A stretch of DNA of 64,000 bases, taken from Algihabitans albus. Lineage in GTDB: Bacteria; Pseudomonadota; Alphaproteobacteria; Kiloniellales; DSM-21159. Positions 1 to 9,044 of the stretch are shown one piece after another (position 1 is the stretch's first letter; each line of letters begins with the position of its first letter). The position numbers and the translations under genes were made by a program. Under the pieces are notes generated by a model. That model did not search any database and was not told the DNA's origin. It was given only the letters and a program-made list of their open reading frames with translations. The stretch lies in assembly GCF_003572205.1 (NCBI RefSeq), contig NZ_QXNY01000003.1, positions 372,001 to 436,000 on the forward strand, read 5' to 3'.

Positions 1-56
1 GAGCCGAGTTCGGCACTCTCCGAAGGTGGTGCAATGGCGCACAGGACGGCCAGCAT
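1..56 (-). CDS. Start of an unidentified gene, cut by the left edge
   Basis: Only about 18 codons are visible, beginning MLAVLCAIAPPSESAELG. The ATG shares its first base with the TAA stop of the Wzz-like gene (TAATG), and a GGAGG lies about 10 bases upstream, so translation coupled to that gene is likely. The short hydrophobic start could be part of a signal peptide, but the visible stretch is too short to name a family. Its position after Wzz/Wzy-type genes suggests another export or assembly protein; that is inference. Confidence 0.5.
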   Translation of the reverse strand, partial: MLAVLCAIAPPSESAELG

Positions 57-835
57 TATGGATGTGCCTCCGCGTTGTCTTGGCGGCTTGCTCTGAATGC
101 GTCGAAGGCACCGAGGACGAGCGCCGCGAAGAGGCCGAGTGCTAAGCCGAAAACGACGCTGATCGCACTGATCTGTCCAATGCTACGGCCACCAGACCGC
201 AGCTCCGCTTGGCCTGTGGGTTGAGCCTTTCGCAATTGAGCGACGCGAAGTTCGAAATTGAGTAGATTCCAGCGCTCGTTGACCAAGCTCTTTCGCCAAC
301 TCATTTCTGAATTCTCATAGAGAACAATCTCGCCCACTTCTGGACTAACTTTCTCGAGCTTCGCGATTGCCGTCTCAGCGATTCGGATTTGCTGGAAGCG
401 CAGTTCCCTCTGCTCGTCCATTATCTCAGTCACGGCGCGGGCATGGACGTTGAACAATTCAGCCGCGGAGGTCGCTGCAGCATCCGCATGGGCGAGGGCC
501 TCGCTGGCCGAAAGGGCCGAGCAGGTGACCTCAAGAGTCGGAAACGTAAGGTTAAGAGCGACTGTAGAGCAGCCTTGATAATCAGCGGAGTCGAAGCCTC
601 CTTCATTCAGGAACCGCTCCACCCGGTTTACGTTACTCAGATATTCCGGCACATACTCGCGATAATCGGGCGGCACCCAGCCCCAGAGAACTGAGCTAGA
701 GGCCCGGTACGAGGAACCACCCACTTGCCCCCAATAGAAGATCGCAACGCCGGAAATCAATGCCAAAAATAGACTGAGTATAGCGCGTCGACGCGCAGCA
801 GCCAACATCGACCATATTGAGATAGCGGGCGTCAT
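56..835 (-). CDS. Wzz-like chain-length regulator / polysaccharide co-polymerase
   Basis: A 259-residue protein with the two-helix layout of Wzz/PCP proteins: one membrane segment near residues 18-37, a long mainly helical periplasmic part, and a second segment near residues 217-246 followed by a short charged tail. Proteins of this type sit in the inner membrane and set glycan chain length together with the polymerase. There is no C-terminal kinase domain, so it is not a fused Wzc-type protein. It lies directly after a Wzy/ligase-like gene in the same operon. The primary sequence is divergent, so the call rests on topology and context. Confidence 0.6.
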   Translation of the reverse strand: MTPAISIWSMLAAARRRAILSLFLALISGVAIFYWGQVGGSSYRASSSVLWGWVPPDYREYVPEYLSNVNRVERFLNEGGFDSADYQGCSTVALNLTFPTLEVTCSALSASEALAHADAAATSAAELFNVHARAVTEIMDEQRELRFQQIRIAETAIAKLEKVSPEVGEIVLYENSEMSWRKSLVNERWNLLNFELRVAQLRKAQPTGQAELRSGGRSIGQISAISVVFGLALGLFAALVLGAFDAFRASRQDNAEAHP

Positions 836-873
836 GATCTAGGCATTACCTCCGTGTTGGCCGCTGATATCTT

Positions 874-2076
874 CTACATTTGGGACTCTTTAGGCGATCG
901 AAATATCTCTGACCTTTTGGGCCGGTCTCTATAGACGGCGAGACCAGTGGCGGCCGCTGCGACGGCCAGCCACGGCCATAAGTCATTTACAAACAGACCA
1001 GCCTGCAATACGAGCGTGATGGCAACCACGTCCAGTGCCTCTGGCCGGTGTTCGGCAGATACCATAAACCAAAGTGCAATAACGAAGGGTACACTACCTA
1101 CAAGTCCGAAGGCGACCAGCAGAACTATAGGAAATGTGTGGGACATGTAGCCGGCGAAACGCGTTCGCTCCACCGCCGCTTCTCCGATGCCCAGCATAGG
1201 ATGCTTAGCAAAAAGGGACATCAAGTCTATGTTGGTCGCAAGTCGCGAGACTGCGCTCAGGCGGTCGTCAGAAGAACCGAGCAAGGCATTGGCATGAGCT
1301 TGGATCAGCGGTAGGCCGAAGGCCAAGAGCAAGAGCGCGGCCAGAGTTATGCTCAAGCCCAGCCAAGCCCCCCTCAAAGAACGATCCGCGCGTAACAGAT
1401 ATCGCGCTGCCATGAGGATTGCCAGAACGACGAAGCCACCACGAGCGCCGTTCAGTCCGAAGTGTAGTAGGGCGAAGCCCGGCAGCAGAGCATGAACTGC
1501 GACCGGCGGCAGGCCGCGATTTAGGAACCAGCCATAAAAGCATGCGAAGACGAGCAGAAACGAGATTCCGTTGCGCTGAACGAACTCGCCAGGGTTAGCG
1601 CCAAGCGCCGGTAGGCCGAACTGGTGCAGCAGGAGCAGCAGTAGGTGGACTCCCGCGATCGCCAATGCCATCCAGAAGAGACAGGAGAGCAAAAGCAAGA
1701 GATCCCCAAAGGCATCGCGATAGGCGCGCGCAAGCAGAAAGCCTGAATAGAAGACGGCTAGATCGATCAGCAACGGGCCACCACTGCCCGGCGCTTCCAT
1801 CCGGTGAAATGTCACGACGGCCGCCCCGATCGCCCACGCCACGATGAAGATGACGTCGACCGGATACAGCGCTTGCGTCTTGCTTTCGTAGCGCGCTGTG
1901 AAAACCATGGCCAGGAAGAGCACTGCGACGAACGGCAAGAGATAAGGAGGGCGACCGCCGAGCAACGGCAGCGGCAAGGCCCATATCTCGATGATCAAGC
2001 GCGGAACATCGAAGATGTAAAGGCCGATCAGGCAGGCCGATAGCCACGCTAAACCAGTCGCCGTCAACCGGTACAC
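874..2076 (-). CDS. Wzy / O-antigen ligase-like polytopic membrane protein
   Basis: This 400-residue protein has about ten hydrophobic segments and, in its second half, a larger polar loop (around residues 255-300) typical of the O-antigen polymerase/ligase superfamily. It would polymerise or ligate lipid-linked glycan units on the periplasmic face. The start is GTG, with AAGGA nine bases upstream, overlapping the end of the preceding gene. Polymerase and ligase cannot be separated from sequence alone. The Wzz-like neighbour favours polymerase, but the ABC transporter in the operon would fit an ABC-dependent pathway, where a Wzy is not needed; this tension is unresolved. Confidence 0.65.
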   Translation of the reverse strand: MYRLTATGLAWLSACLIGLYIFDVPRLIIEIWALPLPLLGGRPPYLLPFVAVLFLAMVFTARYESKTQALYPVDVIFIVAWAIGAAVVTFHRMEAPGSGGPLLIDLAVFYSGFLLARAYRDAFGDLLLLLSCLFWMALAIAGVHLLLLLLHQFGLPALGANPGEFVQRNGISFLLVFACFYGWFLNRGLPPVAVHALLPGFALLHFGLNGARGGFVVLAILMAARYLLRADRSLRGAWLGLSITLAALLLLAFGLPLIQAHANALLGSSDDRLSAVSRLATNIDLMSLFAKHPMLGIGEAAVERTRFAGYMSHTFPIVLLVAFGLVGSVPFVIALWFMVSAEHRPEALDVVAITLVLQAGLFVNDLWPWLAVAAAATGLAVYRDRPKRSEIFRSPKESQM

Positions 2077-3263
2077 GACTGCTGTTCCTTAATCGCTGCT
2101 AGATCGGCCTCGACAGCGGCAATCAGATCCCCCTCCCGATCTTCAGGGTGCACAATGCCCTTGCCGCGCGCGCCCGCGAAATCCAACCGCCCGTGACAGA
2201 ACGGTACGCCGAAGAATTCGAGATTAACGTCAAGGTATCGTGCTGAAGCCTCCGCGCCCGAATCTACGCTGTCGCGCAACGCCTTGTCGACGCAGTTGTA
2301 GAAGGGCAGACCGAAGTACAGCGTTCCCCACATGGTATTGCTCAGGCCACCGATCACCCCCCTCCGCACGCCGGGCAGGAAGGCTTCGAACGGCAGCCAG
2401 TCTCGCTTCGTCACCTCGCGGATTGGCGTACAGCGACGCAGAACGCGTTCGTGTAGGAACGCTGTGTAAAGCTTTGCTGCAAAGCGGCCGAGCGCGGCCG
2501 GGGCTCGAGAACCCGCCTGTGCCAAGCCGCTCGCGCCGGGCATCAACCGCAAGGCCTGTGCCAGTCGTACATAGCCTGGCGGCGCCAAGTAGTCTCGATA
2601 CTCTCCGTTATGCGGTTTGTAGATGACTGTTTCATCGGGGTCGATCTGTGCCAGCAGATTCAGCACAGTATGCAAAAAAGCATGTTTATGGGATTCGTGC
2701 CTGAAACTGAAGCCTGTGGGTGTGGCAACGACCCAGTCCGCCCTGAAGTCGGGTTCGAGCCGGGTCGGGCCATAGGGGAATCCGACTTGCTCGACCTCTA
2801 GGCCGCGATGCCAATGCTCTGCATTGCGGCGGTTCAGGAGGAAGCGACGGAACCGGTCGCAGGGCACGTAGAGCTTCTCGACACCGAACTGGCTGAGATA
2901 GCGCTCGTGCCTGTCCAATCCCGCCATGGCCAGGGGCATCAGACCGACCACACGGCGCGGCTGTACCGCTGCGAAGACCTGCTCGACGGCAGAGTCGCCG
3001 TAGGGGCGCTGCAAGACAATCATCAGGTCGCACCGATGGCCCGTGCCTTCGATCAGTTCGGCGCCTGCGGCGGTGCAGGCCTCGACAAAGCGGTCTTGCT
3101 GATGCCCCGCCTTGTCCCGCTCCTGCTGCGCCAGCGGCATGAGGTAAAGGCCGATCCGATAGCGCGGCACGAGCGCTTGCAGTAGGCACAGGAAGGGGGC
3201 GCCACTCCGGAAGTAGTCGAGCGCCAGGACGACGTCAAACCCGTCGGGTTCGGAGCTAGACAT
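2064..3263 (-). CDS. Unrecognised protein of the glycan locus, possible GT-B glycosyltransferase
   Basis: A soluble 399-residue protein without signal peptide. It has Rossmann-like alternation, a segment FLNLLAQIDPDETVIYKPHNGEY-like in character (around residues 205-230: hydrophobic strand, then KPHNGEY) and a late GGLSNTMWGTLYFGLP stretch. Both recall the KxHP and GT..LEAL-type motifs of capsule-synthesis glycosyltransferases. I do not recognise the exact family. The position between the polymerase-like gene and a cytidylyltransferase suggests transfer of a CMP-activated acidic sugar, which is inference. The ATG has AGGGG nine bases upstream. Confidence 0.5.
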   Translation of the reverse strand: MSSSEPDGFDVVLALDYFRSGAPFLCLLQALVPRYRIGLYLMPLAQQERDKAGHQQDRFVEACTAAGAELIEGTGHRCDLMIVLQRPYGDSAVEQVFAAVQPRRVVGLMPLAMAGLDRHERYLSQFGVEKLYVPCDRFRRFLLNRRNAEHWHRGLEVEQVGFPYGPTRLEPDFRADWVVATPTGFSFRHESHKHAFLHTVLNLLAQIDPDETVIYKPHNGEYRDYLAPPGYVRLAQALRLMPGASGLAQAGSRAPAALGRFAAKLYTAFLHERVLRRCTPIREVTKRDWLPFEAFLPGVRRGVIGGLSNTMWGTLYFGLPFYNCVDKALRDSVDSGAEASARYLDVNLEFFGVPFCHGRLDFAGARGKGIVHPEDREGDLIAAVEADLAAIKEQQSCTG

Positions 3264-3299
3264 GTCGGTAAGCCCCTGGAAAAGGTCGCAGCGCGATCG

Positions 3300-3986
3300 T
3301 CAATCTGCCGCCGTGTGCGACAAAGATTGTGCGCGATAGGCTGCTTCGGCGATCTCGAACTCCAGGGGAGTGTTGACGTCGAAGATCTCTTCCTCTGGCA
3401 CCTGGATCAGTGCAGGGTCGTCCGGCATGAGGGTCCACAGCTCGTTGGTGCGCTCGAAGAAGCTCTTGTTGAAGACATGAAAAACATGAGCCACCCGATA
3501 GAACGTCGGCGAATGCGCGGTGGAGACCATCGAGGCGTCCTTGTTCGTCAAGGCGTGACCGTCGGAATCGAAGATCCAATCAGTGGTCGGTACAACAGAG
3601 GTGTAAGAGTTGTGCCGGGTCCGTGCCACCTCTTCGGCTGCGCTGCGCAGGGTTTTCATGCTGAGCAGCGGGCAGCAGGCATTCATCCAGACGAAGTATT
3701 CGGAGTCGATACGACGGTAGTGAGCATACTGCACCTCATGCGGATTATACCCCGGTTTGATCGCCGCCTCGTCACGCCAGAGGATCTCGATGTTGCCGAA
3801 GGGTTTGGCGCGCTCGGCCAACTCTGGCTCCGCTACCGCGAGATATCGATGGGCGAAGAAGCCCATTCGATCGAGCTTTTCAAGCGCGATATCGATCAAA
3901 CTGGTACCGGCAAAGGGCCGGACGAGCTTGCGCGGCAAGCGCGACGAAGTCGTGCGCGCGTTGATGATCACGGAGATGGAGGTCAT
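3300..3986 (-). CDS. Cytidylyltransferase-like protein (SpsF/NeuA fold)
   Basis: A 228-residue protein of the nucleotidyltransferase fold. The N-terminus (INARTTSSRLPRKLVRPFAG) matches the nucleotide-binding signature of SpsF, KdsB and NeuA proteins, in which Arg and Lys hold the triphosphate. The later NACCPLLS corresponds to the QPTSPLR region of NeuA, and the end carries DVNTPLEFEIAE, like the DIDTPEDL tail. It would activate an acidic sugar with CTP in the cytoplasm. It differs clearly from the second cytidylyltransferase of this operon (13051-13761), so the two probably serve different sugars. Confidence 0.7.
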   Translation of the reverse strand: MTSISVIINARTTSSRLPRKLVRPFAGTSLIDIALEKLDRMGFFAHRYLAVAEPELAERAKPFGNIEILWRDEAAIKPGYNPHEVQYAHYRRIDSEYFVWMNACCPLLSMKTLRSAAEEVARTRHNSYTSVVPTTDWIFDSDGHALTNKDASMVSTAHSPTFYRVAHVFHVFNKSFFERTNELWTLMPDDPALIQVPEEEIFDVNTPLEFEIAEAAYRAQSLSHTAAD

Positions 3987-4031
3987 TCCAAAGACGTCCT
4001 CTAACCTCTAATCCAATGAAAGCCGGTCAAC

Positions 4032-5816
4032 TCAAGCCTCTGTCCTGCTCGACAGTGAGAGATGAGTCTTACCGATCTGATCCCAGCTGCCGCAGGCGGC
4101 GACACGCCCATGGTCGAGCGCGACGATGTGGTCAGCTTCGGCGGCCGTTTGCAGGCGATGTGTCACCTGAATCACTGTCAAATCGGGCCGTGCGGCGCGC
4201 AAGTCCGCGATCATCTCGCGCTCCATGCGCTCCTCGAAGGAGGTGGTTGCCTCGTCGAGAACCAACACCTGCGGATTGCTGAGCAACGCGCGCGCAATAG
4301 CGACGCGTTTGCGCTGCCCGCCCGAGAGAGTGAAGCCGCGGTCGCCGACTGCTGTTTCCAACCCTTGCGGTAGCTGGTGCAGGAAGTTTGCAACGCCGGC
4401 CAGACGACAGACTTCGGCGAGCTGCGCCGCGTCGGCCTCGGGCCGGGCCAGCAGCAGGTTCGAGTGGATGGTTCCATTGAACAGCACCGCATCTTGGCTG
4501 ACGTAGCCAAACAGCCGGCGCCAAGTGGCCAGACTGAATTCTCGGGCATCGCGGTCGCCGGCCAGGATGCGTCCAGCCTGCGGCTCGTCGAGGCGCATCA
4601 AGAGGTCCAGCACCGTCGACTTGCCGGAACCCGAGGGGCCGACTAGAAACGTCAGCTCTCCGCGTGGAATTGTCAGGCTCAGCTCGGCCAGAACCGGCGT
4701 ATCCTCGCCATAGCTGTAGCGCACCCCTTCGAACTGCAGGTCCCCCGGTAGTTGGTCGATTCGGCTTCCGTGGCCCGTGTCCTCAGCCTCTATCTCGGTT
4801 GAGAGCCGATGCACCAGAGCAAGCGCCGGCAGCTCGTTGAGAGTTTTCATGCGTGTGCTAACCATCTGACTGGTCGCCGTAGCCAGTTTGTAGAGCACCA
4901 AAAGGAAGAAGGCGAGTAACGGCAGAATCGTCGTCGGCGCTTGCCCCATCAGCACGATCAACACCACGATCAGAGTCATCAACGCGGCGATGGCAAAGAA
5001 CTCCGCAATGATTCTGGGAAGTTCGCCGTAGACCGCGAGCTTGACGAAGGCTCGACGCAAGGACTGTGCGACCCTTTCAAGCTCGGTCAGCCGCCTCTGC
5101 TCGGCGCTCAAGACCTTCAAGTCGCGGGCATTGATCAAGTCTTCCGACATCTGTGCCGTCAGTCTCTGTTGCAGCGACAGCTTTTCCTTGCCGAGACTAG
5201 CGGCTGTGCCGAAGGCGAACCGGCGTACACAAAACAGCAGTAGGCCGCCGACCGCCAGAGTGCCAAGCATGACCTGCCAGTCCACCATCAGCCCCAGGAT
5301 CAGCAAGGCCGTCACTTGGAGTGCGGCCGAGAGGAAGCCCAAGTAGCTCATAAGGAACCGCGCGGCCGAGGCAGTTTCCATCTGCCAGTTGTTCAGCAAC
5401 TCGCCTTGCTTGCGCTGCAGCAGGTTGCGGTAGCGCCCGAGCAGGTAGTTGCGACCGATGCCGCCGATCCAGAAGACGCGCATCGCTTCGGCGAAGTCGC
5501 GATTACAGCGCAGGTAGGCATAGTGCGTGCCCGCGCGGATCGCGAAAAGTGCCAGCGTCGCAGCAGCTAAGGCGAGGATCCGTTCGTTATAGGAGAATTC
5601 GGACAGAAAAGGCGCATAGACGACCAGGAACGCTGGCAACTGATCTTCTTGTAGCACCGCCTGAAGCACTGGAAGCACCATGCCGATGCCGATGCTGTTG
5701 AGTGCCGCATCGGCGACCATCAGCCCCAACACCAAGGCAAAGCGCCGCCGACGGCCTTTGGCGAGCAGAAAAACGAGACGGTCGCTGGCCAGCATTCCGT
5801 TTTGGGCCACCATCAA
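4032..5816 (-). CDS. ABC transporter with fused membrane and ATPase domains (MsbA/PglK-like)
   Basis: A 594-residue half-transporter. About six membrane helices fill residues 20-330. The ATPase follows, with Walker A GPSGSGKST, Q-loop SQDAVLF, signature LSGGQRKR, Walker B VLVLDEATT and switch histidine in VTHR. Such exporters flip lipid-linked sugars across the inner membrane or export lipids. Its place inside the glycan operon points to a flippase for a lipid-linked oligosaccharide. The D-loop reads TTSFE rather than the common TSALD. The ATG overlaps the stop of the upstream dehydrogenase gene (ATGA), indicating coupled translation. Confidence 0.85.
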   Translation of the reverse strand: MMVAQNGMLASDRLVFLLAKGRRRRFALVLGLMVADAALNSIGIGMVLPVLQAVLQEDQLPAFLVVYAPFLSEFSYNERILALAAATLALFAIRAGTHYAYLRCNRDFAEAMRVFWIGGIGRNYLLGRYRNLLQRKQGELLNNWQMETASAARFLMSYLGFLSAALQVTALLILGLMVDWQVMLGTLAVGGLLLFCVRRFAFGTAASLGKEKLSLQQRLTAQMSEDLINARDLKVLSAEQRRLTELERVAQSLRRAFVKLAVYGELPRIIAEFFAIAALMTLIVVLIVLMGQAPTTILPLLAFFLLVLYKLATATSQMVSTRMKTLNELPALALVHRLSTEIEAEDTGHGSRIDQLPGDLQFEGVRYSYGEDTPVLAELSLTIPRGELTFLVGPSGSGKSTVLDLLMRLDEPQAGRILAGDRDAREFSLATWRRLFGYVSQDAVLFNGTIHSNLLLARPEADAAQLAEVCRLAGVANFLHQLPQGLETAVGDRGFTLSGGQRKRVAIARALLSNPQVLVLDEATTSFEERMEREMIADLRAARPDLTVIQVTHRLQTAAEADHIVALDHGRVAACGSWDQIGKTHLSLSSRTEA

Positions 5817-6808
5817 CCTGACTCCGTATCGCTTGCCGGTGCCGCACGCAAAGCCAGCTCTACCATATCGATGGTATAGGCCTCAGTACGCGACCAGGCA
5901 TCAATCGTCGAGCCACCGACGTGCGGCGTCAGCAATAGGTTGTCGTGGCGAAGTGCGTAAGCGAGCACAGGATGGTCCGGAAAGCGCTCGGCAAAGCCGG
6001 GGACGAACTCTCCCTCGAAGACGTCCATCGCCGCTCCCGCCAAATGTCCCGATTCAAGTGCCGCCAGCAAGGCTGCCCAATCGAGCAACTCGCCACGTGC
6101 CGTGTTGACCAACCAACTGCCGCGCTTGAATCGCGCCAAGAGCTGCCGGTCGATCATCCCTTCGGTCTCAGGCTCGTGCGGGACATGTAGCGTGATGATA
6201 TCGCTGGCAGCCACCAATTCCTCCAGGCTGGACAGCTTGACGGCTCCCTCCCCCGAGTCGTTGACGAAGGGATCGTAGAAGGCGACGTCCATGCCAAAGG
6301 CGCGGCCGTAGCGCGCCACCATAGAGCCAAGCCGGCCGTGCCCGACAACGCCCAGCTTCAGGCTAGAGAGCATGGCCGGCGCGCCGAAGGGACGCCGGTC
6401 CCATTGTCCCGCCAGCGCAGCACGATGCGCCGGAACCAGATTGCGCGTGAGCGCCAGGATCAGCCCCCAAGTCAGCTCGGCGGTCGGTGTGATCGAGCGC
6501 AGAAAGTCCTGGGCGAATTTCAGGCAGGCGACCTCGATCCCTCGAGAGCGAGCGTAGTCAACGTCGATGTGCGGATGGCCCGTGGTATTGGAGGCGATCA
6601 CCCGGAGGCGGCGACAGTTGTCGATCTTAGTGCGGTCGACCCGATAGCCCAAAGGAGCGAAGAGGACTTCGGCTTGGGCCAGCAAGTTCGGGGTATCGTC
6701 CGCCGGAGTCTCGAGCTCGATCAACTCGAAGTCTTTCTGCAGCCGCAGGAGGTTGGCCGGCTGGTACTTCAGCATCCGATAATAAAGGGCGACGGGCCTG
6801 GTCGACAT
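5813..6808 (-). CDS. D-isomer-specific 2-hydroxyacid dehydrogenase
   Basis: A 331-residue NAD(P)-dependent dehydrogenase. The nucleotide-binding GHGRLG is at residues 156-161. The catalytic set is Arg238 in NTARGELLD, Glu267 in DVFEGE and His296 in TPHVGG, all in the usual spacing. The family reversibly reduces 2-keto acids to D-2-hydroxyacids. In a sialic-acid-type locus it could make a hydroxyacyl substituent or act on a 2-keto acid derived from the sugar; neither can be read from the sequence. It sits between a 2-epimerase gene and the ABC exporter, whose start overlaps its stop. Confidence 0.85.
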   Translation of the reverse strand: MSTRPVALYYRMLKYQPANLLRLQKDFELIELETPADDTPNLLAQAEVLFAPLGYRVDRTKIDNCRRLRVIASNTTGHPHIDVDYARSRGIEVACLKFAQDFLRSITPTAELTWGLILALTRNLVPAHRAALAGQWDRRPFGAPAMLSSLKLGVVGHGRLGSMVARYGRAFGMDVAFYDPFVNDSGEGAVKLSSLEELVAASDIITLHVPHEPETEGMIDRQLLARFKRGSWLVNTARGELLDWAALLAALESGHLAGAAMDVFEGEFVPGFAERFPDHPVLAYALRHDNLLLTPHVGGSTIDAWSRTEAYTIDMVELALRAAPASDTESG

Positions 6809-6836
6809 CGATCCCGCCTGCGGTTCGTTGCAGCGA

Positions 6837-8003
6837 TCAGTAGGTGATGGTCTTTTGGATGCGGAAATCTGCCGTCTCCAGAACGTTTACGACCTTCTCA
6901 GCGGCATGGCCATCGCCGTAGAGATGGTCCGGCGCATAGCGGCCGTTGGCCAGCTGCCGGCGGACGCCCTCGACGATCTCTGGAGCCGTGTAGCCGACGT
7001 CCACGACATTATGGCCACGCTCGCGCCCGTGCTGACGCGAGCCGACGTTCACGGTCGGTGTGCCGAGGAAGGCGGCCTCGCGGATACCGCTGGAGGAATT
7101 GCCCACCATCACAGCCGCGTTGGCGAGCAGTGGTGCGAACAGCTCGATCGGCAGACTCTTGAAGAAGTGAATGTAGTCCGGACGTTTGGCTTCGCGGAAC
7201 TGGCGGATGCCCTTGTTGATCCCGTCGGAGCCGGCATCCATGTTCGGTAAGATCCAGACGGTTGGCATCCCTAGCTCCTCAAGCGCGGAGATGGTTTCTC
7301 GCACGTGCGCTAGGTTGTCGTCATACTCCGTGGTGACCGGATGCTGGATGACGGTGAGATATTGACCCGGTACGAGGTCAATTTTCGGCCCCATGCCGTA
7401 GTCGCTTTGATAGCGTTTGACCGGTTCCAGGTCGTCTAGGTCGAGCTGGCGAATGACGTCCATGCTGGTGCTGCCGACCGGGTGAATTGTCGACTGATCT
7501 TCGCCCATCCGCGCGATCCTTTGAGCTGCTTCCTGAGATGCGGGAAAGTGAAGGTGCGCAAGCTTGGTGATAGCATGGCGAATCGACTCGTCGATCGAGC
7601 CGGAGACCTCACCGCCCTCCACGTGCGCGACCGCGATGTTCATGTAGCTGGCCGCCATGGCGATCGGCAGGCATTCGAAGCGGTCGGCAATGACCAGGAC
7701 CACATCGGGCTTCAAATCCTCGAAGGCCGTGGCAAATTCGCTGACGGCTACGCCAGCCGACTTCGACATTGTCACAGGCGTCTCGCCTTCGATGACGAAA
7801 TGGATATGGCGATCCACCGGCAGACCTTTGCCATCGGGCTGGTTCAGAATTCGACCGTACTTCTCCAGCAGCACCATGCCGCCCAGGATCAGCCGCAGTT
7901 CCAGGGTCTCTGTAGCTTCGATCGCGGCGATCACCGACTTCATCTTGGCATAGTTGCCGCGCGTGGTAATGACCACGCATATCTTTCGCTTGCGCTTGTC
8001 CAC
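6837..8003 (-). CDS. neuC: UDP-GlcNAc 2-epimerase (hydrolysing), NeuC type, copy 1
   Basis: A 388-residue GT-B-like epimerase that converts UDP-GlcNAc (or a derivative) to free ManNAc-type sugar. Family marks are the N-terminal TTRGNYAKMKS, the central HVEGGE, and the late GNSSSGIREAAFLGTP with NVGSRQHGR. I chose a GTG start at 8003, two bases after the stop of the upstream synthase gene and with AGGA just before it; a longer frame would overlap that gene. Together with the adjacent NeuB-like synthase it forms a complete ManNAc-to-nonulosonate step. Confidence 0.88.
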   Translation of the reverse strand: MDKRKRKICVVITTRGNYAKMKSVIAAIEATETLELRLILGGMVLLEKYGRILNQPDGKGLPVDRHIHFVIEGETPVTMSKSAGVAVSEFATAFEDLKPDVVLVIADRFECLPIAMAASYMNIAVAHVEGGEVSGSIDESIRHAITKLAHLHFPASQEAAQRIARMGEDQSTIHPVGSTSMDVIRQLDLDDLEPVKRYQSDYGMGPKIDLVPGQYLTVIQHPVTTEYDDNLAHVRETISALEELGMPTVWILPNMDAGSDGINKGIRQFREAKRPDYIHFFKSLPIELFAPLLANAAVMVGNSSSGIREAAFLGTPTVNVGSRQHGRERGHNVVDVGYTAPEIVEGVRRQLANGRYAPDHLYGDGHAAEKVVNVLETADFRIQKTITY

Positions 8004-8005
8004 TC

Positions 8006-9034
8006 TTATCCTGCCAGATGCTGCCACGTCAGGATGCCGTCGGCCGGCAGAGCCGAGTTCAACCGGCGGCCGAATACGCGGTCCATCTTCGCCGGTGATA
8101 TGCCGGTGCCCGGACGCTTGCTACGCAGGTCGCCGGCGCTCAGTACATGGCCGGCCGGCAGGTCATGCGCGGCGACCAGGGACTTGCTGGCCCAGATCAG
8201 GCTGTCCGCCTGGGCGCCGTCTGGCTCCGTGGGCCGCACGCTGAGCGCTGCTTCGACCTCGCGCAGTTCGGAGACGAAGCGGCCGAGATCCGCTGGCCCG
8301 CATGACACCTTCCAATCCTGCGCGTTCGGCACGTCGTAGTCGAGCGTGATGTGCTTTTCGATGACACGCGCGCCCAGCCCCGCCGCCGCTAGCGGAATGT
8401 GGAAGCCGCGGGTGTGGTCGGAGTAGCCGACAACGGCATCGAAGCGTTCGCGCAGCAGCGCGATGCTGCCCAGGGCCGCTTGCTCCGGCGGTGTCGGATA
8501 GAGCGTCACGCAATGCAGCATCGCCACGTCTCGCGCGCCAGTCTCGGCTATCGCATCCAGCGCCTCGCCGACTTGGTCGATGTGGTACATGCCGGTTGAA
8601 AAAATCAGCGGCTTGCCAAGCTCTGCGACCTTCTTCAGGTAAGGCCAATTGCCGACTTCTCCGGAGCCGACCTTGTGAACCGGCACTTCCAGGCTGGCGA
8701 GGAACTCCAGCGATGGCAGGTCATGCGCCGTGGCGAAGAAGGTGATGCCACGCTGCCGGCAGTAACCTTGGATCCGCGCGAAGGCGTCGTACGGCAGGGC
8801 GCGCGGGCCAAGGCGCGCCTTCCAGTCGGGCAGCTCTCGGCTGATCATCTCGTCGACGTCGAAGACCTGAAACTTCACGGCGTCCGCCTTGGCGGCGACC
8901 GCCAAGTCAACGAGGCGATAGGCCTTCTCCTCGCTGCCGAAATGCGAAACCCCCGCCTCCGCGATCACATAGACCGGGCAGCCCTCACCGACCGGCCGGC
9001 CGTCGATTTCGAAATGACTGCTGAAGCGGGCCAA
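8006..9034 (-). CDS. neuB: N-acetylneuraminate synthase-like (NeuB family), copy 1
   Basis: A 342-residue sialic acid synthase. The N-terminal TIM barrel shows VIAEAGVSHFG and KFQVF, and the middle has GSGEVGNW and STGM. The C-terminal antifreeze-like SAF domain ends in RPGTGISPAKMDRVFGR. It condenses phosphoenolpyruvate with a ManNAc-type sugar to form a nine-carbon 2-keto acid. I chose a TTG start at 9034, with GAGGG five bases upstream and just after the preceding stop; an ATG at 9094 would give a poor arginine-rich leader and overlap the neighbour by 50 bases. Confidence 0.88.
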   Translation of the reverse strand: MARFSSHFEIDGRPVGEGCPVYVIAEAGVSHFGSEEKAYRLVDLAVAAKADAVKFQVFDVDEMISRELPDWKARLGPRALPYDAFARIQGYCRQRGITFFATAHDLPSLEFLASLEVPVHKVGSGEVGNWPYLKKVAELGKPLIFSTGMYHIDQVGEALDAIAETGARDVAMLHCVTLYPTPPEQAALGSIALLRERFDAVVGYSDHTRGFHIPLAAAGLGARVIEKHITLDYDVPNAQDWKVSCGPADLGRFVSELREVEAALSVRPTEPDGAQADSLIWASKSLVAAHDLPAGHVLSAGDLRSKRPGTGISPAKMDRVFGRRLNSALPADGILTWQHLAG

Positions 9035-9044
9035 GGCTTCCCTC

